Shown here: positions 18,101 to 25,605 of the stretch, in pieces | How the letters are laid out: every line of letters starts with the position of its first letter | How positions within the stretch are numbered: position 1 is the first letter of the stretch | Assembly: GCA_041390105.1 (NCBI GenBank) | Contig: JAWKQO010000002.1 | Location: 248,001-312,000, forward strand | Origin: Gemmatimonadota bacterium | GTDB lineage: Bacteria > Gemmatimonadota > Gemmatimonadetes > Longimicrobiales > Gaopeijiaceae | DNA length: 64,000 nt | Direction of reading: 5' to 3' | The notes under the pieces: model-generated | The model's database searches: none | The model's input: the letters and a program-made list of their open reading frames with translations, nothing else | Told to the model about the DNA's origin: nothing | Made by a program: the position numbers and the translations under genes

Positions 18101-18143
18101 GCAGGCGGAGGCGAGCTTCAAGGACTGGCCATGGGCCGCATAA
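15108..18143 (+). CDS. hsdR: Type I restriction-modification system, endonuclease/translocase subunit
   Basis: 1011 residues. The N-terminal nuclease domain has the PD-(D/E)xK-like arrangement RPDLVVFVNGLPLVVFELKNP (near residue 135-155). The helicase motor follows with Walker A TTGSGKS (about 290), DEAHRS (about 400), GFTGTP and a second RecA-like lobe with TGTDIPCLHTLYVDKPM. The C-terminal helical domain would contact HsdM. All motor and nuclease motifs are present, so the system looks functional. Third gene of the operon; a short terminator follows at once. Confidence 0.94.
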   Translation: MGKRGTETEFELTTIDRLQLLGYDYCHGEELGRGSHADVVLKDRLRTSIAARYPTLPAAAVEEVVGAFTQPEGADPLRRNMAFHRILTRGYELQVERDDGTLEDHLVYAIDWGDPAANEFLVANQVTVEGANTRRPDLVVFVNGLPLVVFELKNPYSERPTVGEAINQIAHYRNDIPQLFEFNALAVVSDGVTTLHGMWTAAEEWYAPWKSIDGHDIEPGTTGSMKTLVAGLLRKDRLLAYVKSFVLFEVAGDKITKKGAKYHQFFAVQTAAERALAAFEDAGDKRLGVIWHTTGSGKSLSMVFLVGLLRRHPALRNPTFVIQVDRTDLDDQLHDQFNAARELVGPVKHAEKVVQLRDMLRTEGGEVVLTTIEKFRLREEEGETEHPVLSESANIIVIADEAHRSQYGFQTGYARYLTEALPNAKRLGFTGTPVSFSGADTVDVFGDVIHTYDIRQSQEDKATVPIFYEPRQIKLGLVAEGADAVYENLTEDLDPYQRRRSEQRWAALAAAAGAKDRVEELARDLLSHFQARTATLKGKAMAVCMTRENCVRLYDALTALEGCPEVKVVMTGDLGKDPEAWSKAGHITTKIQRDAIKQRLIDPDDPLQIAIVCDMWLTGTDIPCLHTLYVDKPMRGHNIIQAISRVNRVFRDKPHGLVVDYIGIGDDLREATNTYTKGGGKGNPAPSITDEALPVFFECLETVRGLLPEGIDYGDWRRLTRVELEDRYALVYGTLSDDEERRDEFLRAELRLSQAYLLVKHLDECLPFADELIFYQRVRKQILKTIPGRRTEREIEQAVRDLVDDSLASEGVVDIFESAGIERPDLSILDDQFLQTFKDKPLPNLRLKLLEKLLADEIKERQARNVAKAKSFLELLEATLQKYHNRLIDAAAVIRAIIKIRDEMRADDQRAQELGLEEDELAFYDAIAANFSEVYEQEFLRDLIHDVVLSIKRNLKVDWTEPHRHAVKAAVRVAVRNVLRRRGVKATDLDGFVGAVMEQAEASFKDWPWAA

Positions 18144-18166
18144 GGGGACCGCGCGAGGCGGCTTGT

Positions 18167-18187
18167 TCCCCTTTCTCAGGGGTTTTA
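18167..18187 (+). terminator. Terminator after hsdR
   Basis: A short inverted repeat CCCCT / AGGGG followed by TTTTAT lies 24-43 bases after the hsdR stop. The stem is only 5 bp, so efficiency is uncertain. Confidence 0.5.
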
Positions 18188-18757
18188 TACGGGATTAGAC
18201 GCGTAGGCGAATAGCGGCCTTCGATTTGGGTGCGAGGATGTGGGGACCGTTCGGCTCGGTGGGCGTGCCGTCGTATCAAGACGCCCACGTGGCGCCTTGA
18301 GTGCACTCCGCGCACCCTTTGTAGAGGCGTCCGTGCCGTGCCCGATAGGCGATGGAAGATACTCGGGGCCAGGGAGAATCTAGGCAGCAGCAAGAGGGGA
18401 GACGCGCCCCGGGCGTGCGCGATCTCCCCCCGGATGCCGTTGGAGACTAGGGCCCCTGAACGAGTATCCAAGCTAGGTCTCGGCAGAGGTAAACCGTGCT
18501 TTCGTGGGAGCTTGGCCCGGAGGTGACAACCCTGACGTTGGAGCGGCCCGGCCGCCGTTAGGGTCTGCCCTCCAAAGCTCGTCCGCGTCAATCCCGGCTA
18601 TCCGGAGTAGCGACCGCCGCTGTACGTGGCATCAGACGATCCGGCCCGGCGGTGCTTCCCTAGTCTGGCGTTGCGCTAAAACAGCTTTCCGGCGATTGCC
18701 TCGATTCTCATCACCTCCTCGGTTGGAGTCGAAGGGTCGGGGGGTCAGCCCTCACAA
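18188..18757. other. Non-coding stretch after hsdMSR
   Basis: About 570 bases in which I see no gene. Open frames are short, with no ribosome sites or family resemblance. GC content drops slightly in places. It may be decayed island DNA. Confidence 0.4.
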
Positions 18758-18952
18758 CTACTTGGACGCGCGATACCTCAGAACCCACTCCAGCGTTTCC
18801 GGATCCTGCTCCATGAAAGCCTTGAGACGCCGTTTGCTCCGGGTAGGCGGCCAAACCGACCAGTCTGCCAGCATCTCATCCAGGAGATGCTGAAACTCCT
18901 CGGCCACCGCACCCTTGTTGGGTCCCCGCACCTCGCCCGAAAAGCCGCCCAT
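18758..18952 (-). CDS. Small hypothetical protein
   Basis: 64 residues. Composition looks protein-like: AEEFQHLLDEMLADWSVWPPTRSKRRLKAFMEQDPETLEWVLRYRASK is a plausible helical sequence. No clear ribosome site precedes the ATG at 18952, no family is recognised and it is isolated from other genes. It may be a remnant of a longer gene. Confidence 0.3.
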   Translation of the reverse strand: MGGFSGEVRGPNKGAVAEEFQHLLDEMLADWSVWPPTRSKRRLKAFMEQDPETLEWVLRYRASK

Positions 18953-19120
18953 GAACCGCGCTCCGGATTAGCTCTCTACCCCGGGAGGTTCTACGGGGCT
19001 CACGCCGCCAAGCTTCAAACCGTCGCAGCGTTGGTCGCCCACTGTTCACTCAAACGGATGAAGCCGTGCCAGAGCGACCCCGGCACGGCTCCATCGCACT
19101 ACTATTCAACCGCCTCATCA

Positions 19121-19776
19121 ATCGGGACGGCCGGATTGTCCTCAACCAGGAAGCCATCCCCAACGGTGCAGCTGGGCCGAACCACCGCCGGATTGAGTTC
19201 CGGTCGCCCTGACGGGTGATCTTCGCTCGGCTCGCGTAGACCACTTCTGGCCCGATCTGGGCATCCAAGACCGGCGCATCGCCCCGAACCGGCGACCCGT
19301 TCGCTTCGCTTCCCGGTTGCCGGCCCGCACCCGGCGGACCAGAAAATGCCACAGCCCCCGGAACCCCTGCGGGGCCTCGGGTGTTGCGTCCAATCGGGAC
19401 GGCCGGATTGTCCTCGTTCGCGAAGCCCAAAGTGTCCCTGGTAGCTGGCCTCACCCACGACCGGATTGAGCTGCGGTCGCCCTGGCGGGCGATCCTGGCT
19501 CGGCTCGCGTAGACCACCTGCGGCCCTATCGGGGACACCCTGGACCGGCGGATCGCCCCGAACCGGCGAGCCGGTTGGCTCCCCCGTCGCCGGTCCGCAC
19601 CTGGCCGTCCGGGCGCGAATAGGCCCCGGAGCCATGGATGGCCCCCCGGAGCCCCTAGAAATCGGGACGGCCGGATCGTCCTCAACCAGGAAGCCATCCC
19701 TAGCCGTGCGGCTGGGCCCGACCACGGCCGGATTGAGCTCCGGTCGCCCTGGCGGGCGATCCTCGCTCGGCTCGCG
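19121..19776 (-). repeat. Distal part of the tRNA-Pro(GGG) repeat array: three degenerate units
   Basis: Read on the minus strand, three units end at 19121, 19393 and 19661 (spacing 272 and 268 bases). Each carries the last 16 bases of tRNA-Pro(GGG) (ATCCGGCCGTCCCGAT) and, 70-80 bases before it, the hairpin core (GAGCGAGGATCGCC...GGCGACC...AGCT). The cores lie at about 19190-19230, 19463-19503 and 19730-19770. These units are more diverged (for example GAGCTCAATCC instead of GAGCTCCATCC) than the two units near the tRNA gene, from which they are separated by the HipA operon. Confidence 0.75.
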
Positions 19777-19985
19777 GAGACCCACCTGCCGCCCCATCAG
19801 GGAGCCCTTTTCCGGACGCATCGCCCCGAAGCACGGGGGCGAGGAGATTGACCACTACGAGTTCGGGGGAGTGTCGCGCAAGCGCGCTGGGAAGGGGCGG
19901 TCAGATAGCTAGCGTGTGCTAGGCTATGACCGCGCGCGGGTGCTACAGAACCTCCCGCAAGTTTCGGCGTCCTCGCGCGCGAGGA
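19777..19985. other. Intergenic region between repeat array and the downstream gene
   Basis: About 210 bases between the last repeat core and the end of the 282-residue gene. No gene or clear signal seen. Confidence 0.35.
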
Positions 19986-20834
19986 CTAGAGCAGTGGCGA
20001 CGTAATATCCGTGAACCCGGCCCTTCGTAGTGCCTTCTGAGTGGCATCTCGAAACTGAGCGTCCTGCGAGATGAGATTGAAGGTGCCGCCGTCGGCGACC
20101 CGCTCCTCAATCCACGCTTTCATATCCGACTCGCCGTTTAGCCCTCCCGGTGACGCCAAATACCCGACAAGTATTGTTAACTCTCGGTGTCCCCTCTGGC
20201 CCTCAATGATCCTCTCAAGTCGGGACACCAGTGCGTCCGCGTCGCGACGGCCCGTCTGGTGCGCGAGGTTGACTCCTTCGATGAGTACGGCGGCCGACGT
20301 TCCGACTGCCGCCCGCGCGACGACTTCATCGCGGCCTCGATAGGCTCCCATCGTCGGTCTGGCGAGCAATCGACTCCTAAGGGGCTTGCCCAGGGCTTCG
20401 TTGATATACCCCGCGATCTTCCGCCGCGTCGCTGACTTCCTGGGACGCGCCACTGCTTCAAACAGAAGCGGGAACTCCTCCGCTGGATCGTGCATGCGTT
20501 GCATAGCGGCCGGAGCGTCGGCGCGAACTCCCGACGAAAGAAACCTATGCACCGCGCTCCAGAACTCTCCGGTCCAAGGCTCTGCTGACGATGTCGAGTA
20601 GGGGACGCGCCTCTTTGACGCCCAAGTCTGCAGGTCGCGCGCGGCTACCTTGGCCAGTGCCAGCCGATTCTTGGGAACTCCGGGCGGCACTTCCTTCTGG
20701 TCAAGCAGCCGTACGTCAAACCACCTACGCGAACTATCCCAGGCGATCACTCCCACCGGTTCCGGTGGACTGAAGGCGTCACCGGGGATGACTCGGAGGA
20801 TCGAAAACCCATAGTCGATGTCTGAGGCGCTCAT
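19986..20834 (-). CDS. Hypothetical protein, possible DUF3037-like partner of the HipA-like kinase
   Basis: 282 residues; the ATG at 20834 overlaps the stop of the upstream HipA-like gene by 4 bases (ATGA), so the pair is translationally coupled. The N-terminus (DYGFSILRVIPGDAFSPPEPVGVIAWD) is reminiscent of DUF3037, which is often encoded next to HipA-like kinases, but the protein is longer than that family and the rest is not recognised. The function is unknown; an antitoxin or target-protein role is only an inference from position. The pair lies between two blocks of tRNA-Pro-derived repeats. Confidence 0.6.
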   Translation of the reverse strand: MSASDIDYGFSILRVIPGDAFSPPEPVGVIAWDSSRRWFDVRLLDQKEVPPGVPKNRLALAKVAARDLQTWASKRRVPYSTSSAEPWTGEFWSAVHRFLSSGVRADAPAAMQRMHDPAEEFPLLFEAVARPRKSATRRKIAGYINEALGKPLRSRLLARPTMGAYRGRDEVVARAAVGTSAAVLIEGVNLAHQTGRRDADALVSRLERIIEGQRGHRELTILVGYLASPGGLNGESDMKAWIEERVADGGTFNLISQDAQFRDATQKALRRAGFTDITSPLL

Positions 20835-21691
20835 GAGGACCCCTCCAGACCAAGGAGCAGGCTACCGTCCTCGACGATCCTGCATCGTTCGAGCCAGCCG
20901 GTTCGGTCCGCGATCCGAGCGAGGTTTTCGGCCCGATACTCAAGGAAAGCCTGAGCCCCATCGGCATCCACGCTTCCACGATCAATCCACTCGGCCGGCA
21001 CATCGTTTACCAAACGGCGCAACTCCGAACTCAAGTTTACGATCTGGCTAAACATCTGTTCCACCGCCGAGGCGCCTGCGTTGACTGCCACCTGCTCGGC
21101 CTGAGGCAGGTACCTTGCCCACAGCCCATCTTTTCCCGCTTCCAGGCACCCCGCCTCCTGCAGGCAACTGAATGCCCTGAACGCTTCGCTTTGGTCGATA
21201 GCAACAGTCTCAAACTTCCCCCTCCCCACCGGCCTCAACAGCACGTTTCCGGCGGTTAGCCGGTCGTTGTTACCGATAAGGACGTCGGCCAAGTAAATCC
21301 TGAACAGGTCGAGCCGATCGGCCAACTCGTCTAAGCGGATGGACGACGGGTCAGGGCCGTAGGAGTCCGGGATGAAGACGGTGCCCCAATGGCGGCCGGG
21401 CTGGACGGGTGGGGACATCTCGAACTCAGCCGATATGCCCGACGCCAACTCCTCTTCGATGTGAACGACGGCGCCTGTGGCTACCGGAATCCCAATGCGT
21501 CGGAGGACCCCATGCGACACTGCCTCTGCAAAGCACATGGCCGCCGAAGGTCCCGACCGCTGAGGCTTGGTCCGCACGACCAGCTCGGCGCCCGTGGACG
21601 GGTCCCGGCAAAGCAGATCGATCGGGTCCCAGCGGGTGGCCGGTATCGGCCCCGTGGCGGCCGTTCTAACCGCATGAAGTTCCGCGAGCAT
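20831..21691 (-). CDS. HipA-like kinase family protein
   Basis: 286 residues from the ATG at 21691, which aligns with the family start (MLAELHAVRTAATGPIPATRWDPIDLLCRD). Kinase-like features are a catalytic-loop motif LIGNNDRLTAGNVLL and a later AIDQSEAF in place of the metal-binding Asp motif. Both match the single-domain HipA_2 type that lacks the HipB operator-binding partner. HipA kinases phosphorylate translation factors and slow growth; whether this one does so is unknown. It is upstream of, and overlaps, the 282-residue gene. The upstream extension to 21775 has no similarity. Confidence 0.7.
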   Translation of the reverse strand: MLAELHAVRTAATGPIPATRWDPIDLLCRDPSTGAELVVRTKPQRSGPSAAMCFAEAVSHGVLRRIGIPVATGAVVHIEEELASGISAEFEMSPPVQPGRHWGTVFIPDSYGPDPSSIRLDELADRLDLFRIYLADVLIGNNDRLTAGNVLLRPVGRGKFETVAIDQSEAFRAFSCLQEAGCLEAGKDGLWARYLPQAEQVAVNAGASAVEQMFSQIVNLSSELRRLVNDVPAEWIDRGSVDADGAQAFLEYRAENLARIADRTGWLERCRIVEDGSLLLGLEGSS

Positions 21692-21950
21692 GGCCCCTGG
21701 CTTCGATCGACCGGCTTGGCGCCGCCTTCTGCCAAGCCAGCAGCATGAGGCTCGACCTTGGCAGTCGCAAGGCACGTTGCCGAGGGGGGGCGAATTTCAA
21801 GAGTCACGCCGGTAGCGACCGCTGCTGGGCGAGCCGCGACCGCGGTCAAAACCCTGCAATACGCGCGCGCGACTCCGGCGCACCGTAGATGCGGTGCTGG
21901 GGGGGCCATGCCCTAACGTGGTTACCTGGTGGTCACTCGTGGTAGCGAGA
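21692..21950. other. Upstream region of the HipA-like operon
   Basis: About 260 bases between the HipA-like start and a terminator hairpin. It should contain the operon promoter; no convincing -35/-10 pair seen. Confidence 0.35.
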
Positions 21951-21983
21951 AAGGGCCGCACCCCGCGAAGCGGGGCACGGCCC
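21951..21983 (-). terminator. Rho-independent terminator ending the tRNA-Pro(GGG) array transcript
   Basis: On the minus strand GGGCCGTGCCCCGC, a TTC loop and the complementary GCGGGGTGCGGCCC are followed by TTTC. The 14-bp near-perfect stem and T tract make it a strong terminator for transcription leaving the repeat array towards the HipA operon. Confidence 0.7.
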
Positions 21984-22014
21984 ATCCCGTTGGCCGGTAG
22001 AACGTTAGCCTCAA

Positions 22015-22520
22015 ATCGGGACGGCCGGATTGTCCTCATCCTTGGAGGTCAACCAACCTGGCAGCTGGGCCCGACCGCGGCCGGATGGAGCTGCGGTCGC
22101 CCTCGGGCGATCCTCGCTCGTCTCGCGTACACCAGTTGTGGCCCCATTCGGGAGCCCGGACCGGCGCATCGACACGAACCTGCGGTTCTCATCCAGCCTT
22201 CCGGAACGAAGAAGGCCCCGCGGACCCAAATGGGTCCACGGAGCCTCCCCCAATCGGGACGGCCGGATTGTCCTCACCCTGCAAGTCCACCCAACCCGCC
22301 GGCTGGGACCAACCACGGCCGGATGGAGCTGCGGTCGCCCTTTGGGCGATCCTCGCTCGTCTCGCGTACACCAGTTCCGGCCCTATCCGGGACACCGCGG
22401 CCGGCGCATCGACTCGAACCGGCGACCCGTTCGCTCCGCTCACCGGTCGCCGGTCCGCACCCAGCCTTCCGGAACGAAGAAGGCCCCGCGGACCCAGATG
22501 GGTCCACGGAGCCTTCACCA
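22015..22520 (-). repeat. Proximal part of the tRNA-Pro(GGG) repeat array: two units
   Basis: Two units lie directly 3' of tRNA-Pro(GGG). Copies of the tRNA's last 16 bases end at 22253 (268 bases from the intact tRNA end) and 22015 (238 bases further). Each unit contains, in transcription order, a terminator-like hairpin, in the first unit a GGGTCGCCGGTTCGA copy of the tRNA T-arm, an insert, the hairpin core (about 22321-22365 and 22083-22125), then ATCCGGCCG. The core stems differ in loop (CCCAAAGGG versus CCCGAGGG) but keep pairing. The break in the tRNA sequence is inside the T loop, between GGTTCGA and ATCC. Confidence 0.8.
22474..22513 (-). terminator. Terminator directly after tRNA-Pro(GGG)
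   Basis: On the minus strand GGCTCCGTGGACCC pairs with GGGTCCGCGGGGCC around an ATCT loop, followed by TTCTTCGTTC. A near-identical hairpin occurs in the next repeat unit (about 22202-22246), so the terminator was copied with the unit. Confidence 0.7.
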
Positions 22521-22521
22521 A

Positions 22522-22595
22522 TCGGGACGGCCGGATTCGAACCGGCGACCCCCTGAACCCCATTCAGGTGCGCTACCGGACTGCGCCACGTCCCG
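22522..22595 (-). tRNA. tRNA-Pro(GGG)
   Basis: Complete cloverleaf: acceptor CGGGACG/CGTCCCG, anticodon arm CCTGA-ATGGGGT-TCAGG with anticodon GGG, T-arm CCGG-TTCGAAT-CCGG, discriminator A. Its 3' end is the source of the repeat array to its left. Confidence 0.95.
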
Positions 22596-23233
22596 TAAAT
22601 ATCGAAACAACAACGACTTCACTGCCGCGGTGCCCCGCGAGCCGCTTGCCCTCAGTGCGGATTGGCGATCCGCTCCAAGCGAGGGTAGGCCAGCGGGGCC
22701 CACAAGATAGGCGACCTCGCACACGGCGGGTAGCCCGATCCGCCCCTTCGGGTCGCAGCCGATGCAGGAGCCGTGGCCGTTTTGTACAGTAGGACGTGGT
22801 CGGAACGTATAATAGACAAGACAACGCCTTTTACGGCAACGTCTTAGGGGATCACGTCCAACCATGTCCCATGTCTTGTCTGATGTCGCAAACGGCGACA
22901 CATCGATCGGACATGTCGCCAGAATCAAGAATCTGCGACACGTCACCCTCGGGACGTCGCCTCGCCACGCTGGGCGGCCCGTCCAACCGACCAGGGTGCG
23001 CACTATTTCACGTTGTGAGATGATATTTATCACGACGTGATACACCGCGAATCACCCGACAGCGCTCGGGGGCGTTGGCGACGCAGATGGCCTGCGTGCC
23101 TTCCGGGACGTGGTGGGTGCGCGCTTTCACGGGAGTGTCTTGCTTCACGGCGGAACGGAAACCCGGACGCTCTCGGAGGACATCGTCGCGTTGCCGTGGT
23201 GGCGAATCCTGTAGAGAGGCACAGCGGACCCGC
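22596..23233. other. Intergenic region with operator-like palindromes
   Basis: About 640 bases between the tRNA and the HEPN gene. It has lower GC content than its surroundings, a TATAAT at 22808-22813 with only a poorly spaced TTGTAC upstream, and the palindrome listed separately. No gene is supported. Confidence 0.4.
23028..23042. promoter_or_regulatory. Palindromic operator-like site
   Basis: TATCACG-A-CGTGATA, a 7-bp perfect inverted repeat with a single central base. A related CACGTTGTGA lies about 25 bases to the left. Two similar palindromes this close look like binding sites of a dimeric repressor. No intact adjacent regulator gene is visible, so they may be left from a lost module. 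Confidence 0.45.
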
Positions 23234-23647
23234 CTACTCCTCCGCGATCCGCTTCCGCACCAACTGCAGGAACTCCTCGACGGGTGCCAGCCGATCCAAC
23301 GCCTGCACCACCAGCTCGTAGTCGATCCCCACGTATTCGTGGACAAGGATGTTGCGAAAGCCAGGAAGCCGTGACAGCTCCGCCACGAGTTCCGGCGGGA
23401 ACTCGTCGAACCAGGTGAGGTTGCGGACAGCCGTCGTGTAGTCTTCGAAGCGGTGTCCCGCCCGCGCCGACAGCTCCCCCGCGACATCGATGACCACCTG
23501 AGCGATCGTCAGCAACGAGAACAGCACGTCGTTGTGGAGCGAGAGATCGGCGGCCAACGCTCGAGCGTTCACTACGCGAGGACGCAATTCTGCCAGGTGA
23601 TCGAGGTGCCTGCGTAGCTCGACCAAGCGCTCGACGAGGAAGGTCAT
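23234..23647 (-). CDS. hepT: HEPN-domain ribonuclease toxin (HepT/DUF86 family)
   Basis: 137 residues, all helical. The conserved Rx4HxY motif is present as RNILVHEY (Arg98, His103, Tyr105), the catalytic site of HEPN ribonucleases. Its start overlaps the stop of the upstream MNT gene by 4 bases. In known pairs, HepT cleaves RNA and is inactivated by AMPylation of the motif Tyr by MntA. All residues needed for that are present here. Confidence 0.88.
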   Translation of the reverse strand: MTFLVERLVELRRHLDHLAELRPRVVNARALAADLSLHNDVLFSLLTIAQVVIDVAGELSARAGHRFEDYTTAVRNLTWFDEFPPELVAELSRLPGFRNILVHEYVGIDYELVVQALDRLAPVEEFLQLVRKRIAEE

Positions 23648-24300
23648 CTGGCGAGTGCCGCAAGCTTGAGCCGGCGCGCACGCCGCAGAAACGGCTGGAG
23701 GTCCGCGGCGCGCAGTTGGACGTCCCGCCGGAAAGCGAAATCGGTCTCGTCATCGAAACAGACCAATCGCTCCCCCTCTAAGACGATCGAGCGTGCCAAG
23801 CCCGGGGGGACATCGTTGAGCACCACCAGATCGATGTCGTTCTCTCCGGTCGCTGCGATGAGGTCGGCACCTACGGTCACGCGCACTTGCGCCCGTGCCT
23901 TCGCGCTCTGGGCGTGGAGGCGATCCAACAGGAGCCCGATGTCCAGGTCGCTCTCGGAGTGGCGCTCACCGCGAGCGGTGCTTCCAAAGAGGTAGACCGA
24001 AACGACGCCGAGGTCGGGCTGAGCGCCGAAGAACGTGCGGATGCGGTCCCGCAGTTCGAGCGCTTCCGCGCTGGCGTGGGGATCTCGTAGGTGGATCTCG
24101 AGCTCCTGCCCAGCGGCACCCAGCAGATGCTCGAGCGTCGTCACTCGAGGACTGGCGGTCCCCGCTTCGATCCGCGCCACCACGGATTGCGCGGTCCCGG
24201 CCCTCTCAGCGAGCGCACGTTGAGACAGACCCGAGCGGCGCCGGGCCTCCTTCAACAGCCCCGCCGAGGTGGGATCGACCTTTCCGGTGGACTTGCTCAT
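23644..24300 (-). CDS. mntA: HTH-MNT fusion antitoxin (XRE helix-turn-helix plus nucleotidyltransferase)
   Basis: 218 residues. Residues 12-65 form an XRE-type helix-turn-helix (LLKEARRRSGLSQRALAERAGTAQSVVARIEAG). Residues about 80-200 form a minimal nucleotidyltransferase with GSTARGERHSESDLDIG (Ser107, Asp118, Asp120). In MNT/HEPN pairs the nucleotidyltransferase AMPylates and silences HepT; the fused DNA-binding domain would let the antitoxin repress its own operon. A perfect 8-bp palindrome sits 8 bases upstream of the start codon and is the likely operator. It is longer than stand-alone MntA (about 100-140 residues) because of the HTH. Confidence 0.87.
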   Translation of the reverse strand: MSKSTGKVDPTSAGLLKEARRRSGLSQRALAERAGTAQSVVARIEAGTASPRVTTLEHLLGAAGQELEIHLRDPHASAEALELRDRIRTFFGAQPDLGVVSVYLFGSTARGERHSESDLDIGLLLDRLHAQSAKARAQVRVTVGADLIAATGENDIDLVVLNDVPPGLARSIVLEGERLVCFDDETDFAFRRDVQLRAADLQPFLRRARRLKLAALAR

Positions 24301-24307
24301 GGATAGA

Positions 24308-24327
24308 TGATAGCGTTCTCGCTATCA
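24308..24327. promoter_or_regulatory. Operator palindrome of the HTH-MNT/HEPN operon
   Basis: TGATAGCG-TTCT-CGCTATCA, a perfect inverted repeat with a 4-base spacer, immediately upstream of the MNT start at 24300. It is placed where the HTH domain of the antitoxin would block transcription. Confidence 0.7.
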
Positions 24328-24350
24328 GGGCCGCCAGGGGGCTTGCTCCT

Positions 24351-25328
24351 TCACTCCCCCAGTACCGCCTTCAGCATCCCTTCCGCATCCGGCTGCTGGT
24401 AGACCGTCTTCAACGTGTAGGCGTCCTTCCAGCCTCCCGCCGCCGCCACGTCCACGTCCGGCAGCGCCTTCCGCGCCGTGGCCCACCCGCGCCGGTACGC
24501 ATGCCACAGGCTCCCCGGCTGGGGCTCCACCCCGGCCCGTTGCTCCGCTCGCCGCAGCCAGTCGTCCGCCAGGTGTCGGGACACCGGCCGCATGGGATCC
24601 GTGGGAGAAGGGAAGAGCGGAGTGGCGCCGGAGCCTGGTCGTTCGTAAAGCACCCGGTCGATCGCGGCGCGTGCAGCAGGCGAGAGCGGCACCACCATCT
24701 CACGGCGCCCCTTGTCCGTCGCGGCCGGCCAGTGGATGGATCCGTGCGGCCCCACCTTCAGCCGCAGGTCCTGGTACGTGAGCCGGCAGATGGCGGATAG
24801 TCTGCGGCCCGTGTGGTAGGCCAGATCCAGGATCTCGGACAGGTGCGACCGGGCCCGTTCCCGTCGGCCGCGCCACCGGATCTCCATGGACACCTCGTCG
24901 GAGACCGCCCGGATCCGACAGTAGCGCTCCGACCCCGCGGTGGGCCGCCTCGGATTTCGTTCGCGCGGGGCGCGAAGTCCGGCCAGCGGGTTGTCGTCGA
25001 GCAACCGCCGCCCCGTCTCATCCCGCCAGGTTAGCGCCCACCGAAGGACCCCGTTCAGCCAGAAGCAGTCGGCCTGCACGGTCCGAGGCCGGACAGGGCG
25101 CCGCGCCCCGACGGAGACCGACTGTCCCCGCGGGCCCAATTCTCCGGAGCCGCGTGCCTGCACGAACGCCTCCCAGTCCCGGCGGGACACCGTCTCCAAC
25201 GGCCGTCCCGGCCCGAGCACCCGTGCCCACATCTCGGCGCGTCGGCGGTCCTCCGCCTGGGCGGGGGCCCCCTTCGCGGGGGAGACGTTTCGGAGATAGA
25301 GCGTGAGAAGGCCTTGGAGAGGCGGCAC
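24351..25328 (-). CDS. Tyrosine recombinase/integrase
   Basis: 325 residues. An N-terminal SAM-like DNA-binding part (1-125) is followed by a catalytic domain with the expected residues: Arg in HTGRR (175/176), Lys206, H-x-x-R as HAYR (277-280), W300 in place of the second His, and the nucleophile Tyr310 in LKTVYQQPD. The set is complete, so it may be active. The N-terminus begins close to the family start and could be slightly short. It lies on the 5' side of tRNA-Pro(GGG), within the island. Many such enzymes integrate into tRNA 3' ends, but a link to the repeats is an inference. Confidence 0.85.
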   Translation of the reverse strand: MPPLQGLLTLYLRNVSPAKGAPAQAEDRRRAEMWARVLGPGRPLETVSRRDWEAFVQARGSGELGPRGQSVSVGARRPVRPRTVQADCFWLNGVLRWALTWRDETGRRLLDDNPLAGLRAPRERNPRRPTAGSERYCRIRAVSDEVSMEIRWRGRRERARSHLSEILDLAYHTGRRLSAICRLTYQDLRLKVGPHGSIHWPAATDKGRREMVVPLSPAARAAIDRVLYERPGSGATPLFPSPTDPMRPVSRHLADDWLRRAEQRAGVEPQPGSLWHAYRRGWATARKALPDVDVAAAGGWKDAYTLKTVYQQPDAEGMLKAVLGE

Positions 25329-25580
25329 TCCGGCAGCATGAAGAGGACTGAGGCGAGGCGACGAGGGCGATGCCCGCGCTCTTGGTCGTCCTGGGACGTT
25401 CGAATCGACGCGCCGGGGTGGGGCGGAGGAATGGGCGGACCGGCCGGCCCCCTATGTCGTACAGCCTTCAACAAGGACGACTGCGCGGCGCCTTATCAAA
25501 GGCTGATCGCTCTAGCCCACCGCTGCCCGTCCCAAGCCGGCATGTCCCCGCCCGCCCGTTGCACCCACATTGCCGTACAA

Positions 25581-25597
25581 CCATACGTACTGTATGG
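25581..25597. promoter_or_regulatory. Operator-like palindrome before vapB
   Basis: CCATAC-GTACT-GTATGG, a perfect 6-bp inverted repeat 9 bases upstream of the vapB start. VapBC complexes usually repress their own promoter through such sites. Confidence 0.6.
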
Positions 25598-25605
25598 TAA
25601 TCCAT

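Noticed and set aside
19050..19821. Overlapping open frames of 200-240 codons in the repeat array
   Set aside because: They translate tandem repeats in several frames, with no ribosome site and no family similarity.
19121..22520. CRISPR array
   Set aside because: Repeats are about 240-270 bases apart, long, degenerate and derived from a tRNA end; no short regular spacers and no cas genes.
22782..22813. Promoter TTGTAC ... TATAAT
   Set aside because: The spacer is 20 bases and no gene starts downstream on that strand.
22515..23045. 176-codon minus-strand open frame reaching from the palindrome to the tRNA
   Set aside because: It runs through the tRNA gene and lacks a ribosome site and protein-like composition.
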